DNA of 64,000 bases from DASVUC01 sp038237225 (GCA_038237225.1 JBBRYX010000007.1:1-64000); one strand, 5' to 3'; shown: positions 50,079 to 59,772, counted from the first letter of the stretch. Notes: generated from the letters alone by a model not told the origin. Program-made: numbers and translations.

Positions 50079-51326
50079 CTAAGTTCGCGGAGGAGCATGC
50101 TTGCGCAGTTCCTCGGCCATTTGCAGCGCCTGGTCGTGGGTCTGGATCCGATCCTCCAGTTGGGCATCGTACACCGCATCCAACACGCGCTTGAAAAGTG
50201 GGCCGGGCGTCCACCGGGCGGCGGTGAGATCGTCGCCGGTGAGAAGCGGCGGGGGGGCAACGTCGGTCTTCTCCAGTTCGCGGAGTTGTTCGGTCCTGAG
50301 CTGAACCTGTCCGGTCAGGATGCCGGTGCGTCCAACAGCCTGCATCAGCGTCTGCGCGTCGCGGGCGAAGGGTTGGGCAAGAAAGCGCTTCATGGTTGCG
50401 ACCGTTGGGGGCGGGTCCAGAAGCAGGCGGGCGAACGAAAGTGATCCTTCAAACCGATCGCTCTCCTCGTTGCTGATTTTCAGAGCCTGGCGCAGGGAGG
50501 AAGCTGCTGTTCGGATCTCGGGCAGGGTGAGGAGTTTCGCAGGGCGCGCGTCCAGCACCATGGCCCCCAACGCGAGGCCGATGGAGATTTCGGGTTGAGC
50601 AATCGCGGCGAAAACTTCACCGTGCTCACAGCAATCCGGGAGGAAACGCAGGATGATCCGGTCGAGTCCGAACTCGCGCAGCAAGCGATATGCGTGGACC
50701 CGCGATGCGGGCGTGAGCATCAGGCGCAGTTCTTCAGCGATGCGCTCGGGGCTGATCCGCTTGAGATGTTCCGCGTGGCGCTGGATGGCCTGCGCCGTGA
50801 GCGGCTCGATTGTCAGGTTGAAGCGGGCCGCGAATCGGACGGCTCGGAGCAGGCGGAGGTGATCTTCCGCAAAACGATGCGTGGGGTCGCCAATCGCGCG
50901 GAGAATTCTGTTCTGAAGATCCCGTTGCCCGGCAACATAATCGATGGTTCTGTCGCCGATCGGATCGAAGAACACGCCGTTGATGGTGAAGTCTCTTCGC
51001 TTGGCGTCTTCTTCCGCGGTCGTAAATTGCACGGCAGCGGGGCGGCGGCCATCTGCGTAGTTGCCATCCGTGCGGAAGGTGGCGACTTCGATTTGGGATT
51101 GGTGGAGGCGTACGAGGATGACGCCGAAGGCGGCGCCGACGGCCTGGGTGTTGGAGAACAGTTTGCGGACGACCTCCGGCGGGGCATCGGTGGCGACGTC
51201 GTAATCTTTGGGCTCGATTTTGAGCAGCATGTCGCGGACGCAGCCGCCGGCGAAGTAGGCGATGTGGCCATTGTCGCGCAGGCGCTTTACCACGGTCAGC
51301 GCATCTTCGCGATGACTTGGCGGCAT
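50079..51326 (-). CDS. CCA tRNA nucleotidyltransferase / poly(A) polymerase family
   Basis: 415 residues. It adds CCA to tRNA 3' ends. The class II nucleotidyltransferase head is clear: YFAGGCVRDMLL, then DYDVATDA with the metal aspartates, KRRDFTINGVFFDP, and DHLRLLRAVRFAARF with ISPERIAEELRLML. A tail of ~150 residues without an HD motif that I see. ATG 51326 is preferred to the longer frame. The tRNA-Phe in this window has no encoded CCA, which fits a need for this enzyme. Confidence 0.9.
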   Translation of the reverse strand: MPPSHREDALTVVKRLRDNGHIAYFAGGCVRDMLLKIEPKDYDVATDAPPEVVRKLFSNTQAVGAAFGVILVRLHQSQIEVATFRTDGNYADGRRPAAVQFTTAEEDAKRRDFTINGVFFDPIGDRTIDYVAGQRDLQNRILRAIGDPTHRFAEDHLRLLRAVRFAARFNLTIEPLTAQAIQRHAEHLKRISPERIAEELRLMLTPASRVHAYRLLREFGLDRIILRFLPDCCEHGEVFAAIAQPEISIGLALGAMVLDARPAKLLTLPEIRTAASSLRQALKISNEESDRFEGSLSFARLLLDPPPTVATMKRFLAQPFARDAQTLMQAVGRTGILTGQVQLRTEQLRELEKTDVAPPPLLTGDDLTAARWTPGPLFKRVLDAVYDAQLEDRIQTHDQALQMAEELRKHAPPRT

Positions 51327-51651
51327 TGTTGATTGCGGCTCATCGGTCACGATTCCATGAGGATACCCGCGGTTCGGCGGGGGAGGTATCCGGCGGGGAT
51401 AAGGGACAGATTCAACCGGCGCGGCTGGGCCGCAACCCGTCGAAACGGCCTCGATATTCGGCATAAACACTCGTCTATCAGTGGCTTACGCTTGTTTGAA
51501 CGCTTCGCGCCGTTGGTATCCGCGTTCCAACCATTCGATAATCCCCGAAAAGTTTCCCCCGTTTCCCTCCACCTTATTGTGAGATACGTTGATGCTCTCC
51601 CGTCCGCTTCCGTTTTGCCGGATGGTTTCAAATTTCGAAAGGAACCTGCTG

Positions 51652-53835
51652 ATGTCGTTGCCGTTGATGATTGGGCGCACCTTGAACTGGCGCTCTAGTC
51701 GTTCTCGCCCGGATGTTGCCGTCTCCCGTTGCGTGCGCTCAACCAATCCTTCGGTTGAATCTCTCGAATCCCGCACGCTCCTCGCCTCGACGTATTACAT
51801 CAGCCTGACCGGCTCCGATTCTAATTCCGGGAAGTCGCCGACCGCTGCCTGGAAGACCATGGACCGCATCAATCGGAAGAACTTTAATGCGGGAGATCGC
51901 ATTCTCTTTCAGGCTGGTCAGATCTTCCGCGCTCAGGGCTCGCCGGGCGAGAACATTCTCGCGAATCCGGGGTTCGAATCTGATCTCAGCACGGGCTGGT
52001 CCAACACCCTTGGAACGGATCCCGCCGACTCTTTGATTGCAACCGATCCTGCATTTGTGCACTCGGGAACGGCCGCGCTCGTCATCCCCGCCAACACCAG
52101 CTCGGGCGCTCGCGCCCAGGATCTCACTTCTCTCATGACCGGCAACCAGACCTACGAGTTGGATTTCTGGACCCTCCGCACCATTGCCGCGACCGGAACC
52201 TGCCAGGTCGGCGTCAACTTCTATGCGGGAACCAAAAAGTTTGGCACCTTTTATCGGGGCATCCGCAACACCTCCTGGGCCGAGACAAAATTTGCTTTCG
52301 TGGCCCCGATCGGGTTCTCTCGCGCGGAAGTATTCATTGTGAAGGGCTCGGATAATTCCGCGCTTTACGTCGACGATGTTTCGCTGCGCACGCTGCCCAA
52401 TGGGGTCAACATCGACGCCACCGATTCGGGCTCGAGCAAGCTGCCGCTGGTGATTTCAACCTATGGCAAAAAGGGAAAACCCGCCCGCATCTCGGCCGGG
52501 CTCGGAAACGCGCTGTCGATTATCAACGCCGAGAATGTCGCGGTCTCCAACCTCGCTGTTGTCGGCACCTGGGGCGCGAGCTCCAGCACGGGGTCTTCGG
52601 CGGGTGTCGGTTTTGATGTGGTGAACACGCTGCCCGGTGACGTGAAGCTTCAGAACATCACGCTGGCAGCCGTCGAAGCCAAGAGCTTCCGCTGGGGGGG
52701 CATGCGGGTTTGGGGCGTCAACGGAAAGTCCGGCTTTAACAACGTCAGGATCACCGCGTCCGGGGCGCGCTGGAACGGCGACGTCGGTATCATCGTCTCC
52801 GGTTTCTTCGACTCGAAATCAACCCGCTATTCCAACTCCAACGTATTCATCACCAAGAACCGCGTCTCCAACAACACCGGCATCCGCGACAAGGGCACCA
52901 ACACCGGCTCAGGCATTGAACTCGTCGACACGGATGGCGCTACCATCGAGCGCAACATCGTCTATTCCAACGGCTATTTCCAGGACAACACCGACGGCGG
53001 ACCGGTCGGCATCTGGACCTTCGATTCCAACAAAGTCACCGTTCAATACAACGAGTCCTTCGACAATCATGCCTCTGAAACCAGCGGAAAAGACGGTGGC
53101 GGGTTCGACCTCGACGGCGGCACCACCAATTCGGTCATCCAATATAATTACTCGCACGACAACGATGGTCCGGGTTACCTCGCCGTTCAATTTCCCGGCT
53201 TCCGCCCGGGCGGGAACAACATCATCCGCTACAACGTCTCGCAGAACGACGCGAGGAAGTTCGATTATGGCGGACTTACCCTCGCTGGTGGCGACGCGCT
53301 GACGAACGTCGTGATGGAGCACAACACCGTGTTTGTCTCCCCCTCCGCGGGCAGCAACCCGTCGGCGCTTCGCCTTATCGGTGCCGGCGCCGGCGTCGCC
53401 ATTCGCAACAACATCTTCATCGCCACCGGCGGCGCTCATCTCGTCAACGCGATCCCCGGCTCATCCCCCGCGCAGATCCATGGGAATAACTACTTCACCC
53501 AAGGCGGACCGGTCAGCATCGTCTGGGAAAACAATTTTTACGACAGCCTGGACGCGTGGCGACTTGCCGGGCCCGAGACGCTTTCCGAGGGCACGGCCAC
53601 GGGTTCGTTCATCGATCCGCAACTGACGGCGCCGGGAACCGCCGGAATGATCCTCAGCGCCACACGCCTCAATACTTTGGTGCAGTACATGCTCCTGACG
53701 GGATCCCCGATGGTGAATGGATCTCTGGATCTTCCAGCGCCCTTCATTGGATACAGCGCAGCCAAGTTCGATTACTTCGGCAACCCTGTACCGCAGGGGT
53801 CGAGCGCCGATGTGGGCGCGCATGAACTGGGATAA
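51652..53835 (+). CDS. Exported right-handed beta-helix protein with planctomycetal export motif
   Basis: About 727 residues. The N-terminus has the planctomycetal motif VESLESRTLLAS (Planc_extracel type, about residue 35-46), not a classic signal. A CBM-like beta-sandwich (NILANPGFESDLSTGWSN) follows. Residues ~270-650 are parallel beta-helix repeats such as NVFITKNRVSNNTG and SVIQYNYSHDNDGPG, resembling pectate-lyase-like polysaccharide binding or cleaving proteins. Start chosen by AAAGGAACC seven bases before the ATG at 51652. Confidence 0.8.
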   Translation: MSLPLMIGRTLNWRSSRSRPDVAVSRCVRSTNPSVESLESRTLLASTYYISLTGSDSNSGKSPTAAWKTMDRINRKNFNAGDRILFQAGQIFRAQGSPGENILANPGFESDLSTGWSNTLGTDPADSLIATDPAFVHSGTAALVIPANTSSGARAQDLTSLMTGNQTYELDFWTLRTIAATGTCQVGVNFYAGTKKFGTFYRGIRNTSWAETKFAFVAPIGFSRAEVFIVKGSDNSALYVDDVSLRTLPNGVNIDATDSGSSKLPLVISTYGKKGKPARISAGLGNALSIINAENVAVSNLAVVGTWGASSSTGSSAGVGFDVVNTLPGDVKLQNITLAAVEAKSFRWGGMRVWGVNGKSGFNNVRITASGARWNGDVGIIVSGFFDSKSTRYSNSNVFITKNRVSNNTGIRDKGTNTGSGIELVDTDGATIERNIVYSNGYFQDNTDGGPVGIWTFDSNKVTVQYNESFDNHASETSGKDGGGFDLDGGTTNSVIQYNYSHDNDGPGYLAVQFPGFRPGGNNIIRYNVSQNDARKFDYGGLTLAGGDALTNVVMEHNTVFVSPSAGSNPSALRLIGAGAGVAIRNNIFIATGGAHLVNAIPGSSPAQIHGNNYFTQGGPVSIVWENNFYDSLDAWRLAGPETLSEGTATGSFIDPQLTAPGTAGMILSATRLNTLVQYMLLTGSPMVNGSLDLPAPFIGYSAAKFDYFGNPVPQGSSADVGAHELG

Positions 53836-53856
53836 AAGAGACGGATAAGGGGACGA

Positions 53857-54630
53857 TCAGCGCCGCTGTCGCCGGAGCGCGGCACAAGCGCCAATCAGGA
53901 GGAGGGAAATCCCGCCCGGCTCCGGCACCGCGATTGAAAGTTGGCTGAAGTAAGCCCGTCCCGTGCCTTGATTGCCGGCCGCGCCAAAGAAAACATTAGC
54001 CACGCCTGCCTGGTTGGCATTGCCGTTGTAGTTGCTGATGCGCTCGACGCCGTCGATAAACAGGTCGGCGTTTCCGGCGATCGGATCGTAGACAAGCTTG
54101 TAGTCGTGGTATCCGTCGCCGCTGGTGGTGTAGGTGCTGCCCGCGGGATTGAGTCCATTGCCGTCAAAGGAGTTGACAAGCATCACGATCGGATCGGCAT
54201 TTCCATCGGATCCGAAGTTCATGTCATAGCGCGTGGCGCCAACCCCGAAATGAACGCTGATGGCGAAGTCCGGATCGTCGCTCACGTTGACGACGCGCAG
54301 CCGGACGTTCACGGTCCAACCAAGATTTTGGACGGCATCATTCTGTTCGCTGGTGAGCTGGTACGTGTAGACGAGTTCCTGAAACGGGTTGGTTTTCTCG
54401 ATCCCCCAGACGTCTTCGCCCCGATCGCTGCTAACCGGGTAGGCGTCCGATCCGCCGTAGTAAACCGCGAGGTTCCAGCCCTCATCAGTATCAGGCTGCG
54501 CGCTCCCGCTGTGATCGATGATGGTGGCGCTTGCGGTTCCGGAGACCGCGCAGATGAAGACCGCTCCCAAGAGCAGACAGACACGCCCAAACCCGCTTTT
54601 CGAGCCAAAATACTTCACGCCACTCCACAT
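53857..54630 (-). CDS. Exported PEP-CTERM protein
   Basis: 257 residues. A signal peptide (VCLLLGAVFICAVSGTASA) starts a beta-rich middle (YDMNFGSDGNADPIVMLVN) that looks like a lectin or laminin-G-type sandwich. The C-terminus VPEPGGISLLLIGACAAL then RRQRR is the PEP-CTERM sorting signal recognised by exosortase. No exosortase is in this window. It is convergent with the beta-helix gene. Function probably at the cell surface or in extracellular material. Confidence 0.9.
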   Translation of the reverse strand: MWSGVKYFGSKSGFGRVCLLLGAVFICAVSGTASATIIDHSGSAQPDTDEGWNLAVYYGGSDAYPVSSDRGEDVWGIEKTNPFQELVYTYQLTSEQNDAVQNLGWTVNVRLRVVNVSDDPDFAISVHFGVGATRYDMNFGSDGNADPIVMLVNSFDGNGLNPAGSTYTTSGDGYHDYKLVYDPIAGNADLFIDGVERISNYNGNANQAGVANVFFGAAGNQGTGRAYFSQLSIAVPEPGGISLLLIGACAALRRQRR

Positions 54631-54923
54631 CGACTAACGAGTTTCAGAATAGATCGCGGCGGGAATGGCGTCCAATACTTTTGGACCCAACTAGAGCCGT
54701 TGAGGACACTTGAGGCGTTTTGTAGGCGCAGTATGTCCCCCAGAACGGACAATCGGTAAAGTTTGCGCGGATTAACAGGGTTAAAAGGCAACGAAGAAGC
54801 AAGCTACCTCCACTCGACAGTCCCATCGCTCTCAAACAATCAATCCCTTAGATTGGCTTTTGTTGACTCATTATAGACATAATTGAATATGCGGCAGGCT
54901 GCGGATCTTTGGCAATTCAAAGC

Positions 54924-55628
54924 TCACTTCAACTCGACCGTCCAATACGCGGTGTCGAGGAACTGCTTCCAGCTCGAGTAGCGTTCATCCGCCAGGCGGA
55001 TATTGATGACCGGGCTGCGCTTGGGTTTGACGGGCTTGGTGGTCAGGTGCAAGTGGGCCTGCTCGGGGGTGCGACCGCCTTTCTTGACATTGCACTTAAC
55101 GCAGCAGCAGACGATGTTTTCCCAACTGCTCTTGCCGCCCTGACTCTTGGGGACGACGTGATCGAGCGACAGTTCGGTCGTCGGCATCTTCTTCCCGCAG
55201 TACTGGCACTTATTGCCGTCGCGCGCGTAGATGTTGCGGCGGTTGAATTTCACATCCTGGCGGGGGAGCTTGTCGTACCCGAGCAGGCGGATAATTCGCG
55301 GGACGGCGATTTGGAACCGCACGGTGTGGATCCAATCGAAGCCATCAGGCTCGAATTCCGCCTTGAGGGCGCTCAGCTCCTGCCACTCGGAGAAGTCGAA
55401 GTTCTGCCACTTGGATTGTCCGGCGGCGTCGGTCTCGATGTGCACCACCTCGGCCAGATCGCGGCAGAGCAGGGAGAACGCACGGCGCACATTTACGACT
55501 CGAATCGCCTGGTAGAAGCGATTCAGGACGAGGACGTTGGCGTTGAGCGCGGGGGACACGCCGGAGGCCGGGTAAGCGGTCGGCGTGTGGAAGGGAATGC
55601 TGGGCACGTGATCCATATGGGGCTGCAC
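54924..55628 (-). CDS. HNH endonuclease-family protein
   Basis: 234 residues. The C-terminal HNH region reads RDGNKCQYCGKKMPTTELSLDH, VVPKSQGGKSSWENIV and CCCVKCNVKKGGRTPEQAH, with zinc cysteines C..C and C..C and the catalytic His in LDHV. The N-terminal ~130 residues form a domain also seen with this HNH type in planctomycetes and cyanobacteria. It may nick or cut DNA; no partner genes are adjacent. The start could be any of several Met codons near the N-terminus. Confidence 0.88.
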   Translation of the reverse strand: MQPHMDHVPSIPFHTPTAYPASGVSPALNANVLVLNRFYQAIRVVNVRRAFSLLCRDLAEVVHIETDAAGQSKWQNFDFSEWQELSALKAEFEPDGFDWIHTVRFQIAVPRIIRLLGYDKLPRQDVKFNRRNIYARDGNKCQYCGKKMPTTELSLDHVVPKSQGGKSSWENIVCCCVKCNVKKGGRTPEQAHLHLTTKPVKPKRSPVINIRLADERYSSWKQFLDTAYWTVELK

Positions 55629-55836
55629 TCCATGCTTCGGGACCTCTGAGCGCCTCGTCTGCTCCGCGCGGGTGTTGACCGCGGGCTATTTGGGGGATGG
55701 TCATGGGAAACCCTCCATCGCCCGAAGCCTTTGCGGGTAATTGTACCTGGCAAAAATCGCGAAGGCCAGTAAATAGGGTGCAACTCGCGAGGGGGCGAGC
55801 GGGTTATTACGGTTATAGGGAACAGGAAGGCAGATC

Positions 55837-56688
55837 ATGAGGTTCAGAACCAACATGCGGTGGATGGCATGTTTTGCGTTGCTCTGGGCGGGCGCATCGG
55901 CTCTGGGCGCCCCGGCGGCTAAAGACCTGGTTCACGCGAACCTGCTGGCGGATGTGAAGGATGTGAAGCCGGGGGAGGCCTTCCACGTCGGCCTAGTGCT
56001 CAAGATCAAAGAGGGGTGGCATATTTATTGGAAGAACGCGGGAGACTCAGGCGCGCCGACCACGGCGACGCTGAAGGCTCCGGATGGATTCAAGGTTTCG
56101 GATTGGCAGTTTCCGGTGCCGGAGAAAATTGCCGATCCCGGTGGGACCATTTATGGCTACACGGATGAGGTGATGCTGGTCGCGACGGTGACGCCCCCGG
56201 CGGGATTTGCGGGGGGGCCGGTGGAACTGTCATGCGATGCGAAGTGGTTGGTGTGTGAAAAAGTGTGTCTGATGGGAAATGCGACGGCAAAGGTTTCCCT
56301 GCCTTCGACGGGGAACAATCAGGAAATTTTCGCCAGGTGGATGCCGCGGTTGCCGAGCGCGGCAGGGGATCATGCAAACGTCAGCGTGAAAAGTTCCGGG
56401 GAAGGGACTAACCAAAAGTGGTCGGGGGTGATCAAGCTTAAGGTGCCACCGGGCGTGCAGAAGGCGGAGTGGTTCCCCGGGCCGAGCGAATCGGTCGCGG
56501 TGAAAGAGATCAATGTGAAAGAGGAAGGGGATTATGCAATCGTCACCTTCAGCGCCGAGCGAATCGGAGATGTGAAGTCGCCGGCTGGGGCGATGGATTC
56601 AGTGTTGGCCTATACTGTCGCGGACGGATTGCGCGTGGGCGTGACCGTTCCTGTCTCGTTCGAGACTCAATCGGCTTCGGCCCGGTAA
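55837..56688 (+). CDS. Exported DsbD N-terminal-domain-like protein
   Basis: 283 residues with a signal peptide ending near ALGAPA. The beta-sandwich of DsbD-N is shown by GWHIYWKNAGDSGAPT, and the redox cysteines by LVCEKVC (CxxxC), with an extra upstream Cys in ELSCDAKW. DsbD-N accepts electrons from the membrane domain and passes them to periplasmic thiol partners. The membrane part of DsbD is not present here, so another transporter must supply electrons. An AGGAAGG site precedes the start. Likely operon with the next gene. Confidence 0.87.
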   Translation: MRFRTNMRWMACFALLWAGASALGAPAAKDLVHANLLADVKDVKPGEAFHVGLVLKIKEGWHIYWKNAGDSGAPTTATLKAPDGFKVSDWQFPVPEKIADPGGTIYGYTDEVMLVATVTPPAGFAGGPVELSCDAKWLVCEKVCLMGNATAKVSLPSTGNNQEIFARWMPRLPSAAGDHANVSVKSSGEGTNQKWSGVIKLKVPPGVQKAEWFPGPSESVAVKEINVKEEGDYAIVTFSAERIGDVKSPAGAMDSVLAYTVADGLRVGVTVPVSFETQSASAR

Positions 56689-56712
56689 CTTTTTCCTTGT
56701 AAGGAGGATCTC

Positions 56713-57324
56713 ATGCGGAAGACTCTGGCTGGTATCGTGATGATCGCGCTGGCGCTGGCGTTTGGCGCTCTGTCGGTGGCGCGCGCGGAAAGTAAATCAG
56801 AGGCGGAGATCGGGAAGCCGGCGCCGGCGTTCTCGCTTCAGGACCAGACCGGGAAGACCGTGAACCTCTCGGACTTCAAGGGGAAAATCGTGGTGCTCGA
56901 GTGGTTCAACCAGGGCTGCCCGTATGTTGTTCGCCACTATGAGAAGCTGAACACGATGAACACGCTCTCCGAGCAGTATTCATCGAAAGACGTGGCCTGG
57001 CTGGCGATTAACTCGACCAGCGGAAAGTCTAATGACGACAACAAGGCGTCCGCCGAAAGCTGGAAGATCAACCATCCGGTGCTGAACGACACGGATAAGA
57101 CGGCTGCCAAGGCGTATGGCGCCAAGACGACGCCTCACATGTTCATTATCGACAAGAGCGGGAACCTCGCATACAGCGGCGGGATTGACAATGATCCCGA
57201 GGGTACGAAGACCGAGGGGAAAGTGAATTACGTGCAGAAGGCGCTGGATGAGCTGACCGCCGGTCAGCCGGTGAGTGAACCCAAGACCAAGCAGTACGGC
57301 TGCGGCGTGAAGTATGAGAAGTGA
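56713..57324 (+). CDS. Exported thioredoxin/peroxiredoxin-like (AhpC/TSA) protein
   Basis: 203 residues with a signal peptide (MIALALAFGALSVARA). The fold is seen in PAPAFSLQDQTGKTVNLSDF and VVLEWFNQGCPYVVRHY; the Cys in GCPYVVRH replaces the CxxC of thioredoxin, leaving one active-site cysteine. The cis-proline is in AKTTPHMFIID. A second Cys near the end (QYGCGVKY) could be a resolving cysteine. It probably handles peroxide or thiols outside the cytoplasm. It follows the DsbD-N-like gene by 24 bases, and an intrinsic terminator follows. Confidence 0.88.
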   Translation: MRKTLAGIVMIALALAFGALSVARAESKSEAEIGKPAPAFSLQDQTGKTVNLSDFKGKIVVLEWFNQGCPYVVRHYEKLNTMNTLSEQYSSKDVAWLAINSTSGKSNDDNKASAESWKINHPVLNDTDKTAAKAYGAKTTPHMFIIDKSGNLAYSGGIDNDPEGTKTEGKVNYVQKALDELTAGQPVSEPKTKQYGCGVKYEK

Positions 57325-57347
57325 GTTGTGATTCGTGACTCCTGAGA

Positions 57348-57382
57348 AGAAGGCGCGCTGCATGGCGCGCCTTCTTTTTTTT
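57348..57382 (+). terminator. Rho-independent terminator after the thioredoxin-like gene
   Basis: AGAAGGCGCGC-TGCATG-GCGCGCCTTCT, a perfect 11-bp stem, followed by T7. Confidence 0.95.
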
Positions 57383-57516
57383 AGCTTCGGCGACGGCCGC
57401 GATACGCTTCGGGTATGCCGCGACGTCAAGGTGCGAATCCGAGGACGCGACAGTAATAGAACTTTTTTGGCGAGATCGCCTGCTCAGGATCGCGAGCGCG
57501 TTTTGATTGGCGCGAA

Positions 57517-57589
57517 TGGGCAGGGCGGGAATCGAACCCGCGACACATGGATTTTCAGTCCATTGCTCTACCAACTGAGCTACCTGCCC
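57517..57589 (-). tRNA. tRNA-Phe (GAA)
   Basis: The cloverleaf on the minus strand starts GGGCAGGTAGCTCAGTTGG. The anticodon arm is ATGGA-CTGAAAA-TCCAT, giving anticodon GAA (Phe). The T arm is GCGGGTTCGATTCCCGC, and the acceptor CCTGCCC plus A pairs with GGGCAGG. CCA is not encoded. Confidence 0.97.
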
Positions 57590-57718
57590 GGAAAGGACCG
57601 CAGGGAACCTTCTCGGGAACGAAGCATTTTAGGCACGGGCCAGTCCCTTGCAAGAGATGTCGATCTTTCGTTAGAAGGTCGACGAGCAGGACAATAGCGC
57701 GGCGCACTCCCGCGGAAT

Positions 57719-59110
57719 CTACTGCGGCGGCTCGACGCGGATCGTCTGCGTGTTGCCTTCGCGCAGAACCACCAGGACCATCGCCTCGCGAGGCTTATCC
57801 TTGCGAAGGCCTTTGTACAGGTCCTCGAACTGCTTCAAGCCTTCGACGGGTTTACCGTTGACCTCTGTGATCAAATCCTCGCGCTGCAATCGGGCGGTGG
57901 CCGCGGAACTTTGGGGCTTGATCATCGCGACGACGACGCCTTTTTGCTCTCTGGACAGCTTGCGCGCGTAAGTGTCGATGAAGACGATCTCGCGGACGCT
58001 GAAGCCAAGATCCTCGGCGTAATACCGTTCGGCGAGGTTCGCGCCCTTGGGCCGCTCTTCCAGCGTGACCTCGACGTCCTTGGGCTTCTTGTCGCTGCCT
58101 TCGATGATTGAGAGCGTGACCTTGCTGCCGATCTTCATGCGCCGGATCGAGCGCATCAAGATCATGGGCAGCTCTTCGGGCTCATCGCCGCGCTCGAGCT
58201 CTTTGCCGTTCATCTTCAGCACGATGGTGCCGGCTTTGAGCTTCGCTTTCTCAGCGGGGGAACCGGGGATGATGTCGCCGAGTTCGACGGCGGGAACGTT
58301 TTTCAATCCCAGCGACTCGGCGACGTCCTTGTTCAGACCTGCCATCGCGCTTTGCGGGACGCCCAGCCACGGAACCTTCATGGTCTCGCCGGCGACCGGT
58401 GGATCCGTGAGGCTCTGCATGAAGTCTCGAGTCGGTGTGAAAAACTTCGGGGGATCGGTGACCGGCCGCATGGGATCGCGCGGATCATTTAGAAATGCGG
58501 GGACCTCCGCCTGCACATTCACGAATCCGATCGCTTTCCCATCGGTGGTAAAAACTGCTGATCCGACGCCGCTCAATCCCGTCAGCACCATGCTTTGCGG
58601 CGTCTCGCCCCGAAGGTTCGCGTTCACGATCCCTTGGACAAGATACGTTTTGTAAGCCGCGTTCTTCGGGAGCACGCCCATGGACAAAACGGTGTCGCCG
58701 ACATCCGCCTTTCCCTCCTCAAACTTCACCGGCGTCCAGGAGCGTTTCCCCTTTGCCTTCACGAAGGCCACGCTCGAACGCTCATCCCGCCCCACGAACA
58801 CCGCATCGAGCTCCTCCGAATCCTGCTTTTGCGACGGGACGATAATCTTAAATTCCTTGAGCTGCTTATCAGGGATCTGCGGATGAAAGAGGGACAGCGG
58901 GGTCATGATCAGGCCGTCCTCGCTCACCACAACACCGGCTCCGACGAGTTCGCGCTTGCCCAACTCGCTCTCCCAAACATATTGCACGGCCACGAAGGAA
59001 GGGGTGCGATCGTTGTAGAGTTTTCGCGCCGCCTCCGGCGTCACCTGCGCGGAAGCGAGGTGCGCGAACATGATCATTACCAAAATCACCATCATCGTTC
59101 GCTTCATCAT
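57719..59110 (-). CDS. Exported PDZ-domain protein related to DegP, probable pseudoprotease
   Basis: About 463 residues with a signal peptide (MMVILVMIMFAHLASA). The trypsin-like part shows VGAGVVVSEDGLIMTPLSLF where DegP has the catalytic His motif (TNNHVV); no His is there. The Ser region reads GLSGVGSAVF in place of GNSGGP. So His is lost and Ser is doubtful. A PDZ domain is at about residues 260-340 (IIPGSPAEKAKLKAGTIVLKM), and a second one near 410-460 (MIKPQSSAATARLQREDLIT). It may be a binding or chaperone protein. A good AGGA site precedes the ATG. Confidence 0.82.
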   Translation of the reverse strand: MMKRTMMVILVMIMFAHLASAQVTPEAARKLYNDRTPSFVAVQYVWESELGKRELVGAGVVVSEDGLIMTPLSLFHPQIPDKQLKEFKIIVPSQKQDSEELDAVFVGRDERSSVAFVKAKGKRSWTPVKFEEGKADVGDTVLSMGVLPKNAAYKTYLVQGIVNANLRGETPQSMVLTGLSGVGSAVFTTDGKAIGFVNVQAEVPAFLNDPRDPMRPVTDPPKFFTPTRDFMQSLTDPPVAGETMKVPWLGVPQSAMAGLNKDVAESLGLKNVPAVELGDIIPGSPAEKAKLKAGTIVLKMNGKELERGDEPEELPMILMRSIRRMKIGSKVTLSIIEGSDKKPKDVEVTLEERPKGANLAERYYAEDLGFSVREIVFIDTYARKLSREQKGVVVAMIKPQSSAATARLQREDLITEVNGKPVEGLKQFEDLYKGLRKDKPREAMVLVVLREGNTQTIRVEPPQ

Positions 59111-59330
59111 GCTGTCCTTTTCACATACCCTGCTTCTGTTGCGAAGGAGAGAAACTGGGTGAAGGCTATCCAGCCGCCGCAGATAAGCCAGAAGCTGATC
59201 TACATGTTCATACCATTCCACGTACGGCCCGAGTACGCCCGGGGGCATAATCCATGATTGCCCCTGCGCATTTCTGTATCTGGATCGGAGTATTTTAACG
59301 ACGATCCTCTAGAAATACGCTCCGGGCTAG

Positions 59331-59358
59331 TTGACACCCATTGAATAGTCGTTACATT
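59331..59358 (+). promoter_or_regulatory. Promoter of the S10 operon (sigma-70 type)
   Basis: TTGACA (59331-59336), 16-base spacer, TACATT (59353-59358), about 90 bases before rpsJ. The -35 is perfect. Confidence 0.6.
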
Positions 59359-59366
59359 CCCCCCCT

Positions 59367-59386
59367 CGCCTTTTCTCCAAAAGGCG
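59367..59386 (+). promoter_or_regulatory. Leader hairpin, terminator-like, upstream of rpsJ
   Basis: CGCCTTTT-CTCC-AAAAGGCG, a perfect 8-bp stem, followed within a few bases by GGTTTTATT. It is placed like an attenuator for the operon. Confidence 0.55.
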
Positions 59387-59446
59387 GCGGTTTTATTGTC
59401 GACTGACTCTCGAGCCGTGACGTAAGTCTTTGACGGAATTGAAGGT

Positions 59447-59755
59447 ATGGAACGCGATCGGATTCGAATTCGGATGGAAGCGTACGATCACCGGGCGCTT
59501 GATGCGTCGGCGAGAGAGATCGTCGATCATGCCAAGCGGACGAATGCCCGGGTGTGCGGCCCGATTCCGATGCCGACGCGGATCGAGCGATATACGGTGC
59601 TGCGAAGCCCGCATATCGATAAGAAGTCTCGCGAGCAGTTCGAGATGCGCACGCATAAACGCGTGATTGACATCTTCGAGCCGACGTCGCGTACCATTGA
59701 GGCGCTCAATCGCCTTGTCGTACCGGCCGGCGTGTTCGTGAAGATCAAGGCCTAA
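59447..59755 (+). CDS. rpsJ: 30S ribosomal protein S10
   Basis: 102 residues, standard length. Family signatures are IRIRMEAYDHRALD, GPIPMPTRIERYTVLRSPHI and KKSREQFEMRTHKR with IDIFEPTSRTIEAL. S10 binds the 3' domain of 16S rRNA and also joins Nus antitermination complexes. First gene of the operon; no tuf gene upstream. Confidence 0.98.
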   Translation: MERDRIRIRMEAYDHRALDASAREIVDHAKRTNARVCGPIPMPTRIERYTVLRSPHIDKKSREQFEMRTHKRVIDIFEPTSRTIEALNRLVVPAGVFVKIKA

Positions 59756-59772
59756 CTTTTTTCGCTACAAAT

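Noticed and set aside
51347..51631. 94-aa minus-strand frame upstream of the beta-helix gene
   Set aside because: No motif, no ribosome site. I see nothing else in this 325-base gap.
54631..54923. Possible small gene in the gap before the HNH gene
   Set aside because: Only short frames without ribosome sites. I see no RNA structure or repeat there.
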